NCBI GenBank assembly: GCA_900554085.1
Contig: USGA01000012.1
Coordinates: 1 to 10,199 of the forward strand
From: an uncultured Clostridia bacterium
GTDB lineage: Bacteria; Bacillota; Clostridia; Christensenellales; CAG-917
Direction of reading: 5' to 3'
Length of the DNA: 10,199 bases
Below, one piece after another: positions 5,220 through 10,199 of this stretch (positions are counted from its first letter, which is position 1; each line of letters starts with the position of its first letter). The notes under the pieces were generated by a model, which was not told the origin of the DNA, made no database searches, and worked only from the letters and a program-made list of their open reading frames with translations. Both the position numbers and the translations under genes were made by a program.

Positions 5220-5498
5220 ATGAATAATTACGAGATTTTGTACATTATTCGCTGCGACATCGACGATGAACAGAGAAGTCAGGTCATCGGCAAGTACGAA
5301 GCGTTGGCTCGTGAACTCGGCACCCTCGTTTCTATGGAAAACTGGGGTATGAAGAAGTTCGCCTACGAGATCAACAAACAGACGGAAGGCGTCTACGTCC
5401 TTATGAACGTTGAATGCGACTCCGCCGCTCAGGCCGAAATCGACAGACAAATGGGCATCGACGACAACGTCGTGCGCAAGATGATTATCAAGAAGTGA
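5220..5498 (+). CDS. rpsF: 30S ribosomal protein S6
   Basis: bS6 sits on the platform of the 30S subunit and binds 16S rRNA together with S18. The 92 residues are a full-length S6 fold: NNYEILYIIR at the N-terminal strand, the helix DDEQRSQVIGKYEALARELG, then MENWGMKKFAYEINKQTEGVYVL (residues about 39-61, the typical W-G-x-KKLAY-I segment), and a C-terminal helix to IIKK. The acidic C-terminal extension seen in E. coli S6 is absent, as is usual in Firmicutes. The start has an ideal GGAGG 5 nt upstream. It is the first gene of the operon; ssb follows after 13 nt. Confidence 0.97.
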   Translation: MNNYEILYIIRCDIDDEQRSQVIGKYEALARELGTLVSMENWGMKKFAYEINKQTEGVYVLMNVECDSAAQAEIDRQMGIDDNVVRKMIIKK

Positions 5499-5511
5499 GC
5501 AGGAGGATATT

Positions 5512-5895
5512 ATGAACAAAGTTTTCCTTATCGGCAATCTTACCCGTGACCCCGAACTTGCCACCACCGGCAGCGGCGTAAGTTTCTGCAAGTTCACCCT
5601 CGCCATCTCCCGCTCCTATGCAAAGGACGGCAAGCGCGAGACGGACTTCCTCCCCGTGGTCGTCTGGAGAGCCCAAGCGGAAAATTGTGCTCGCTATCTC
5701 AAGAAAGGCAGCAAGGCGGCAGTCAGCGGCTCCGTGCAGACCAGAAATTACGAAGCCCCCGACGGCACCCGCCGTTATGTAACCGAAATCGCCGCGGACG
5801 AGGTTCAGTTCCTCTCCACCAAGAGCGAAGACGGCAGGGACGACGGTTCCGATTTCGACGGACTCACCTCCATCGACGAGGACCTTCCCTTCTAA
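5512..5895 (+). CDS. ssb: Single-stranded DNA-binding protein
   Basis: SSB coats single-stranded DNA during replication, repair and recombination and recruits partners through its C-terminal tip. The product has 127 residues. The OB fold covers about 1-105, starting MNKVFLIGNLTRDPEL, with the conserved GSGVSFCKFTLA, the DFLPVVVW strand (Trp 52) and the GS...TRNYEAPDG hairpin. The linker (about 106-121) is short and Asp/Gly-rich, and the tip is DEDLPF, close to the canonical DDDIPF. The start is set by AGGAGG 5 nt upstream. Its position between rpsF and rpsR is the standard Firmicute arrangement, which supports the housekeeping SSB rather than a plasmid or phage copy. Confidence 0.97.
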   Translation: MNKVFLIGNLTRDPELATTGSGVSFCKFTLAISRSYAKDGKRETDFLPVVVWRAQAENCARYLKKGSKAAVSGSVQTRNYEAPDGTRRYVTEIAADEVQFLSTKSEDGRDDGSDFDGLTSIDEDLPF

Positions 5896-5913
5896 TATCA
5901 GGAGTTTAAGAAT

Positions 5914-6162
5914 ATGAGTGAAGAAGTAAAAGCCCCCCGCCCTCCCAAGAGAGCGCCCAAGAAAAAAGTGTGCGTGTTCTGCGTTGAACACACCGACTAT
6001 ATCGATTACAAAGACGTCGCGAAACTTCGTCGTTTCATCACCGAGAAAGGCAAAATCCTTCCCCGCAGAATGAGCGGCGTGTGCGCAAAGCATCAGCGCC
6101 CCCTCGCCACCGCAATCAAGCGCGCGAGAGTTATGGCACTGCTCCCCTACAAGGCCGACTGA
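5914..6162 (+). CDS. rpsR: 30S ribosomal protein S18, zinc-ligand-bearing form
   Basis: bS18 pairs with S6 on the 30S platform. The 82 residues include a basic Pro/Lys-rich N-terminal tail (about 6-18), then CVFC (Cys 20, Cys 23), IDYKDVAKLRRFITEKGKILPRR (the rRNA-binding core) and GVCAKHQR (Cys 57, His 60). The CxxC...CxxH arrangement marks the zinc-binding variant of S18. The start has AGGAG about 8 nt upstream, 18 nt after ssb. The operon ends here with a strong terminator. Confidence 0.97.
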   Translation: MSEEVKAPRPPKRAPKKKVCVFCVEHTDYIDYKDVAKLRRFITEKGKILPRRMSGVCAKHQRPLATAIKRARVMALLPYKAD

Positions 6163-6180
6163 CGGCAACAAACCGAAACG

Positions 6181-6208
6181 AAATCCCTGCCACGCGGCAG
6201 GGATTTTT
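6181..6208 (+). terminator. Intrinsic terminator of rpsF-ssb-rpsR
   Basis: AAATCCCTGCC (6181-6191) and GGCAGGGATTT (6196-6206) form an 11-bp perfect stem with an ACGC loop, running into a T tract (6204-6208). It ends the plus-strand operon; on the minus strand the T tract is shorter, so it is a weaker terminator for the convergent alkD-like gene. A second hairpin, CCCGAA-CCG-TTCGGG (6229-6243), lies just after the alkD-like stop but has no T tract. Confidence 0.93.
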
Positions 6209-6249
6209 ATTAAGCGCACCGAGAGTGTCCCGAACCGTTCGGGGCGACG

Positions 6250-6933
6250 TCAACCTTTGGCAATACGGCTCGCCTCGCGTTTGCTCTCCTCCGACACACG
6301 GAAACTGTCGCGCATCTTCGCCGCCGCTATCTTTTTGATTTCGGGCGACAGACGAGCCGTCCTCATAAGTTCCAGCCCGCCGCCCTCCGTGTGGCTTTCC
6401 ACCGTGGCAATCAGCCACCCCACGGCCATATCGACGTAATAGCCCTGCGCGCGCACGCCGTTTATCACCTCGCGCAACCCGTCAACGTGCTCACCGTCGG
6501 CGTAATTGCCCAGCAATACAACCAACCCTATGCGCGCAAGCCAGACGTCTCCGCTGCCTGCGAACCGCGCCATATCACCGAAAAGTCTTTCGTCCTTGCA
6601 TCTGAGCGACGAGCAGGTAATGTCGCACACCGCCCAATCGTCCACAAAGCGAGAAAAGCGCTCCAACCGTTCTATTTTATCCTCATAAGGCTCTTTGACG
6701 CTTGCCGACACCACGCCCAGAAGCATTGCGTGTTCGTAAAGGCGCACGGGACGGGCGGCAAGGAACTCTCTCCACTCTCCAGACTTTATTATGTCCTTCG
6801 CCATCGAGCGCAGAACGGGCACGCGTACTCCCACCCTTTCGTAAGCGGTTTTGGTCAGCCCGCCGTGAAATTCCCTGTATTTTTCGTCCGCGTGTGAGCG
6901 AAGCAGATTTTCAACCGAAACAGTATCCCACAT
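6250..6933 (-). CDS. DNA alkylation repair protein, AlkD-like HEAT-repeat family
   Basis: AlkD-type proteins are alpha-helical HEAT-repeat superhelices that bind DNA and, in characterised members, remove alkylated purines by a glycosylase reaction without base flipping. The 227 residues match the Firmicute branch of this family: DEKYREFHGGL near 16-25, GVRVPVLRSMAKDI (35-48), YEHAMLLGVV (66-75), FVDDWAVCD (96-104) and YYVDMAVGWLIATV (165-178). Trp 100 and Asp 104 have the spacing of the catalytic Trp/Asp pair of Bacillus AlkD; that equivalence is inferred. Start: the frame stays open upstream to 6990, but homology begins near ATG 6933 and a strong promoter ends 6 nt before it, inside the longer frame. 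No Shine-Dalgarno precedes either start. It stands alone, convergent with rpsR and divergent from the spacer at 6969-7295. This branch has few tested members, so substrate is uncertain. Confidence 0.85.
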   Translation of the reverse strand: MWDTVSVENLLRSHADEKYREFHGGLTKTAYERVGVRVPVLRSMAKDIIKSGEWREFLAARPVRLYEHAMLLGVVSASVKEPYEDKIERLERFSRFVDDWAVCDITCSSLRCKDERLFGDMARFAGSGDVWLARIGLVVLLGNYADGEHVDGLREVINGVRAQGYYVDMAVGWLIATVESHTEGGGLELMRTARLSPEIKKIAAAKMRDSFRVSEESKREASRIAKG

Positions 6934-6939
6934 AGGAAA

Positions 6940-6968
6940 ATTATACAATGCGACATAAGCACGGTCAA
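6940..6968 (-). promoter_or_regulatory. Strong sigma-A promoter of the alkD-like gene
   Basis: On the minus strand TTGACC (6968-6963), a 17-nt spacer and a perfect TATAAT (6945-6940). Six nt (TTTCCT) separate it from ATG 6933, so the predicted first base of the mRNA is the A of the start codon. Confidence 0.75.
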
Positions 6969-7208
6969 GAAAGCACATATAATGAAACAACGCTACGCGG
7001 GAGAACGGGAAGACAAAGTCCGAATAAGAAAGAGCCGCCCCGAACGGACAGGGGCGCGCTTAGCGTGCGTGACCGTTTGCGAGGACGACCCCGACAAAGT
7101 TGCTCGCGGAACGGCGCGGATAAAAAGCGACACAATCCCCTCTGCACGTCCTCGCCCACTCACCGAAACGTGTAAAACAGTGATATTCGAGTGTAAGAAA
7201 AGGAAACA
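6969..7208. other. Gene-free spacer with possible structured RNA
   Basis: No frame here looks like protein: the open frames on both strands are rich in Arg, Ser and Thr, lack a Shine-Dalgarno and run into the lysS terminator. A plus-strand TATAAT (6978-6983) has no good -35. A 9-bp inverted repeat GCGAGGACG (7079-7087) / CGTCCTCGC (7147-7155) is flanked by GTGCGTG (7063 region) / CACTCAC with one mismatch, and contains GTTGC/GCGAC inside. A separate hairpin CGCCCC (7036-7041) / GGGGCG (7051-7056) is followed on the minus strand by a T-rich tract. A small RNA on either strand is possible; I cannot name a family. Confidence 0.3.
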
Positions 7209-7261
7209 AAATGCCCGCGGACAGGAGCATACTTTCCGTATGTGACTGCTCGCGGGCATTT
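7209..7261 (-). terminator. Terminator of the amaP-greA-lysS operon, bidirectional in form
   Basis: An 11-bp perfect stem, AAATGCCCGCG (7209-7219) with CGCGGGCATTT (7251-7261), encloses an inner CATAC/GTATG hairpin (7228-7242). On the minus strand it lies 35 nt past the lysS stop and is followed by TTTTGTTTCCTTTTC. On the plus strand it is followed by TATTTT, so it could also end a plus-strand transcript. Confidence 0.8.
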
Positions 7262-7295
7262 ATTTTGACGCGGTATCACGCCGAATGGCGCGGTT

Positions 7296-8795
7296 TTATC
7301 TGGGTTTCATCGTGGGGAACAGCAATACCTCACGTATGGAATAACTGTCGGTCAGGAACATTACGAGACGGTCGACGCCCATACCGAGACCGCCGGTGGG
7401 AGGCATACCGTACTCGAGAGCGGTGACGAAATCCTCGTCGTAGGGCTGGGCTTCCTCGTCTCCGTTCTGGCGGGCGAGCATCTGAGCGGCGAAACGTTCG
7501 CGCTGGTCGATGGGGTCGTTGAGTTCGCTGAACGCATTGGCAAGTTCCTTGCCCGTTACGAAAAGTTCGAAGCGTTCGGTGAGACGGGGGTCGCTCTTCT
7601 TCTTTTTGGCAAGAGGACTGATTTCGACGGGATAATCGACGATGAAAACGGGTCCCGCGAGGCACTCCTCCACGAATTTGTCGAAAACTTCCGCCAGCGC
7701 GGTGCCCCAGGTGGCGTCCTTCGCCAATTTCAGTCCACGGTCCGCGCCGCGTTTATTGGCCTCGGCGATGAGTTCGTCCAGAGGCTGATTGTCGAAATCC
7801 AGCCCCGTATACTTCTTCACCGCGTCCACCATACTGAGACGCTGCCAGTTGCCGCCGAAGTTTATCTTCTCGCCCTGATAAACTATCTCGAGCGAGCCGC
7901 AGACTTTCATCGCGCAATGCTTAACCATACGCTCGGCGATGTCCATCATATCGGTATAGTCCGCATAAGCCTGATAAAGTTCGATGAGAGTAAACTCGGG
8001 GTTGTGGCGGGGGTCCATTCCCTCGTTGCGGAACACTCTGCCTATCTCGAACACCTTGTCGAACCCGCCGACTATGCAGCGTTTGAGGTAGAGTTCGAGA
8101 GCGATACGCAGATACATATCGACGTCGAGAGTGTTGTGATGCGTGATGAAAGGACGCGCATTCGCACCGCCTGCGAGCATATTGAGGACGGGAGTCTCCA
8201 CCTCGTAGAATCCTTCGCCTTCGAGAAACTCGCGAAGTGCGGAAACTATTTTGCTGCGCTTGACGAAAAGTTCCTTGACCTCGGGGTTGGCGATGAGGTC
8301 GACGTACCTTTGACGGTAACGCAGTTCGGGGTCCTTGAGACCGTGGAATTTCTCGGGAAGAGGCAACAGGGATTTGGTGAGCAGGGTCACTTCGGTGGCG
8401 TGAACGGTAATTTCACCGGTTTTGGTCGTGAACACGGTGCCCGTAACGCCGATAATGTCGCCGACGTCCAGTTTCTTGAATGCGGCGTACTCTTCCTGTC
8501 CGAGGTCGTCGCGACTGAAATAAACCTGAATATCGCCGTCGGCGTCGTTTATGTGCCCGAACGCCGCCTTGCCCATAATGCGCTTGGACATCATTCTGCC
8601 CGCGACGGACACGCTTTTGCCCTCGAAATCGGCGTAGTTGCCTTTGATGGCGGCAGAAGTCGCCGTGCGGTCGAAGCGCACTATTTCAAAGGGATTCCTG
8701 CCCGCTGCGACGAGTTCGGAAAGTTTGTCTATGCGCCCTTTCCTGACCTCGTTGACGTCCTGTTCGCGGATATCGTTTCTGTTGTCTTGCTCCAT
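7296..8795 (-). CDS. lysS: Lysyl-tRNA synthetase, class II
   Basis: The enzyme activates lysine with ATP and charges tRNA-Lys in the cytoplasm. At 499 residues it has the normal length of bacterial class II LysRS. An N-terminal anticodon-binding OB fold covers about 58-145 (GKSVSVAGRMMSKRIMGKAAFGHI). The catalytic core follows: DPELRYRQRYVDLI (155-168), motif 1 around 178-203 with VETPVL, AGGANARPF (208-216), motif 2 FEIGRVFRNEG (249-259) followed by RHNPEFTLIE, the YPVEISPLAKK segment (388-398), ELANAFSELNDP (417-428) and motif 3 GGLGMGVDRL (468-477), ending in LLFPTMKPR. The start has CGGGAG 4 nt upstream, 16 nt after greA. It is the last gene of the operon. Confidence 0.98.
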   Translation of the reverse strand: MEQDNRNDIREQDVNEVRKGRIDKLSELVAAGRNPFEIVRFDRTATSAAIKGNYADFEGKSVSVAGRMMSKRIMGKAAFGHINDADGDIQVYFSRDDLGQEEYAAFKKLDVGDIIGVTGTVFTTKTGEITVHATEVTLLTKSLLPLPEKFHGLKDPELRYRQRYVDLIANPEVKELFVKRSKIVSALREFLEGEGFYEVETPVLNMLAGGANARPFITHHNTLDVDMYLRIALELYLKRCIVGGFDKVFEIGRVFRNEGMDPRHNPEFTLIELYQAYADYTDMMDIAERMVKHCAMKVCGSLEIVYQGEKINFGGNWQRLSMVDAVKKYTGLDFDNQPLDELIAEANKRGADRGLKLAKDATWGTALAEVFDKFVEECLAGPVFIVDYPVEISPLAKKKKSDPRLTERFELFVTGKELANAFSELNDPIDQRERFAAQMLARQNGDEEAQPYDEDFVTALEYGMPPTGGLGMGVDRLVMFLTDSYSIREVLLFPTMKPR

Positions 8796-8811
8796 AAAAC
8801 TCCCGAGTGTC

Positions 8812-9282
8812 TTACTTTATGTCGATGATTTTGTAGACGATAACTCCGCCGTTGGGGGTGGGCACCTCGACCCTTTCGCCTTTCTTCCTGCCTATCAGCG
8901 CGGCGCCGAGGGGAGACTCGTTGCTGATACGGTTCTCGGCGGCGTTGGCTTCGGTGGTGCCTACGATACGATAGCAAAGTTCCTCGTTGTACTTCTCGTC
9001 GAGGAGATTAACGGTGCTTCCGAGGAAAACCTCGTGGGAGCCGAGTTCGCTGCTGTCTATGATGACGGCGTGCATTATCTTCTCTTCGAGTTCCTTTATC
9101 TCGGACTCGACGAAACTCTGCTCCTCTTTTGCGGCGTCGTACTCGGCGTTTTCGCTGAGGTCGCCGAATTCACGGGCGATTTTGATTTTCTCGGCGACTT
9201 CTCTCCTCTTAACGGTGAGGAGATAATCCAATTTCTCTTTGAGTTCCTGCAACCCGTCCTGCGTAAGATAAACTTCTTTCAT
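8812..9282 (-). CDS. greA: Transcript cleavage factor GreA
   Basis: GreA enters the RNA polymerase secondary channel and stimulates cleavage of backtracked transcripts. The 156 residues are full length: an N-terminal coiled coil (about 1-75) starting YLTQDGLQELKEKLDYL with the tip FGDLSENAEYDAAKEE, where Asp 41 and Glu 44 are the acidic tip residues that coordinate the catalytic Mg, and a C-terminal FKBP-like domain (about 80-156) with LGSTV, YRIVGTTEAN, ISNESPLGAALIGRKKGE and a final VIVYKIIDIK. The start codon overlaps the upstream stop by one nt (TAATG), so its translation probably depends on termination of the amaP-like gene. greA-lysS adjacency is common in Firmicutes. Confidence 0.97.
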   Translation of the reverse strand: MKEVYLTQDGLQELKEKLDYLLTVKRREVAEKIKIAREFGDLSENAEYDAAKEEQSFVESEIKELEEKIMHAVIIDSSELGSHEVFLGSTVNLLDEKYNEELCYRIVGTTEANAAENRISNESPLGAALIGRKKGERVEVPTPNGGVIVYKIIDIK

Positions 9283-10154
9283 TACTCTTCTTCGCTTGCG
9301 CTTTCCGCGCCCGCTTCCTCCGAATCGTTGTCAATTACTGCCACGGCGTCGGCGTCTTCGGCGTCTTCCGCCGCGACTTCCTCCCCGTTGTCTTCGTATG
9401 CGTTGTCGTCCGCAACGTCTTCCGTCGCGACTTCCGCTTCCTCGGCGAGCGCTTCGCTGTCGGCGGAGATTTCTTCCGCGGGAACTTCCCCGGCAACGGC
9501 TTCCGCCTCTGCCGCTTCTTCCGCTTCGGCGTCATAGGAAGCGTCGGTCACCTGCTGCTCGACGGCACCGGGCACGGACGCATAGTTGGGCGTGTGCGCG
9601 GCAACCTTTTCGGCGACTTCCTCGTCGATTTTGGCTTTGTCGGGCTTGAACTTCGCCTGGAATTCCACGACTTTGAACTCTATGGTGTGGAAACGGAAAC
9701 CGAGCGCGCCTTTGAACACCTCTTCGAGAAGGGTACGAAGATAGGTCTCGGTCTCGAACACGTCACGGTCGGTGATTTTCACGGTAACACGGAGTTTGAC
9801 TCCGTTTTCGTTGACGACGAGAGCGACCTTGCCGGTCTTCACGCCCTGAACGTCACGGAAGGATTCCTTGACAAGTTTGCGAATGACGCCGAGAGTTGCT
9901 TTGCAACTGCCGCCCTGCTCGCTGCGGAGAGTAATCTCCTTGACGGCGTCGCTGGCGACGAACAGCATAACCAGCAATCCGCCCGCGGTGACGAAGTACA
10001 GAACGGCGAGCGTGATGAACAGACCTTTGACGAGGTTGTTGTCGAAGTCCTGTTGCTCAATACCGCCGAAAACGGTCACCAGCAGGATAACGGTGAGCAC
10101 GAACGCGATGACGATACTCGCGGACGCAAGAATCTTCTCGATGTTCTTTTTCAT
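9282..10154 (-). CDS. AmaP-like alkaline-shock membrane anchor with a long acidic tail
   Basis: AmaP proteins are membrane anchors with an Asp23/Gls24-like domain that hold Asp23 at the membrane in the envelope-stress response. From ATG 10154 there are 290 residues. Two membrane segments (about 10-30 and 44-67) are followed by the Asp23-like region (about 75-165: ATLGVIRKLVKESFRDVQGV, VKLRVTVKIT, ETETYLRTLLEEVFKGALGF, IEFKVVEF). Residues 190-290 are a low-complexity Ala/Glu/Asp tail, strongly negative and likely disordered, which is longer than in AmaP proteins I know. Start: an in-frame GTG at 10160 is open, but GGAG is correctly placed (5 nt) for ATG 10154. It is the first visible gene of the amaP-greA-lysS operon. 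The family assignment is by pattern and could also be described as an Asp23-domain membrane protein. Confidence 0.75.
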   Translation of the reverse strand: MKKNIEKILASASIVIAFVLTVILLVTVFGGIEQQDFDNNLVKGLFITLAVLYFVTAGGLLVMLFVASDAVKEITLRSEQGGSCKATLGVIRKLVKESFRDVQGVKTGKVALVVNENGVKLRVTVKITDRDVFETETYLRTLLEEVFKGALGFRFHTIEFKVVEFQAKFKPDKAKIDEEVAEKVAAHTPNYASVPGAVEQQVTDASYDAEAEEAAEAEAVAGEVPAEEISADSEALAEEAEVATEDVADDNAYEDNGEEVAAEDAEDADAVAVIDNDSEEAGAESASEEE

Positions 10155-10184
10155 AATCACTCCTTCGCAGATGATTTCCGCACG

Positions 10185-10197
10185 TGACGGACCGTCA
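10185..10197. repeat. Small palindrome upstream of the amaP-like gene
   Basis: TGACGG-A-CCGTCA is a perfect 6-bp inverted repeat with a one-base centre, about 30 nt before the amaP-like start. It might be an operator or chance; the centre is too short for an RNA hairpin of this stem, and the window ends 2 nt later. Confidence 0.25.
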
Positions 10198-10199
10198 TT

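Noticed and set aside
6982..7245. Possible 87-codon small protein starting on the TATAAT at 6978
   Set aside because: No Shine-Dalgarno, Arg/Lys/Thr-rich random-looking sequence, and the frame ends inside a terminator hairpin. An RNA is the better guess if anything is there.
7917..8828. Long plus-strand open frame opposite lysS (about 300 codons)
   Set aside because: It lies antisense to unmistakable LysRS motifs, has no Shine-Dalgarno and no recognisable family.
9594..10187. Plus-strand open frame opposite the amaP-like gene
   Set aside because: Antisense shadow; its Asp/Glu/Phe-rich composition is the complement of the real gene.
1..10199. Mobile element, defence system or CRISPR array
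   Set aside because: No transposase, integrase, phage or nuclease-toxin genes, no direct-repeat arrays and no terminal inverted repeats were seen; the genes are chromosomal housekeeping and sporulation genes.

Overview
The window looks like a chromosomal stretch of an endospore-forming member of the Clostridia (Bacillota), GC-rich with G/C-biased third codon positions and many in-frame GTG codons. The evidence is a set of sporulation and germination genes (sleB, the 5' part of ypeB, spoIIR, sigH), a Bacillus-like mrnC-rlmB-sigH cluster, and the Firmicute rpsF-ssb-rpsR operon. An uncultured gut Christensenellales-type genome would fit, but that is inference. No phage, transposon, CRISPR array, tRNA or rRNA is visible.

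Layout. 1-2011 (minus): sleB, then a gene that begins as ypeB and ends as the C-terminus of oligoendopeptidase F, then a lipoprotein that runs off the left edge. 2012-3221 (plus, divergent): spoIIR and a small helical protein; both have forespore-type promoter candidates. 3271-5049 (plus): the overlapping operon mrnC-rlmB-sigH behind a strong sigma-A promoter. 5125-6208 (plus): rpsF-ssb-rpsR with promoter, structured leader and a clear intrinsic terminator. 6250-6933 (minus): an AlkD-like HEAT-repeat protein. 6969-7295: a gene-free stretch holding the lysS terminator and a possibly structured RNA. 7296-10154 (minus): the operon amaP-like, greA, lysS.

How the genes fit together. SigH starts the sporulation programme, SpoIIR carries the forespore-to-mother-cell signal, and SleB with YpeB breaks down cortex at germination. 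The helical protein has a candidate sigma-G promoter and may also be a spore protein. The rest is housekeeping: rRNA processing and methylation, ribosomal proteins S6 and S18, SSB, transcript cleavage, lysyl-tRNA charging and an envelope-stress membrane anchor.

Most unusual points. (1) The PepSY half of YpeB is replaced, in frame, by about 120 residues of the M3 peptidase PepF, joined at a short stretch where the two families resemble each other. (2) Three genes (mrnC, alkD-like, spoIIR) have a start codon exactly 6 nt after a -10 element and no good Shine-Dalgarno, which suggests leaderless mRNAs. (3) SpoIIR carries a lipobox. (4) There is a possible small RNA between alkD-like and lysS. I see no obviously new multi-gene system.
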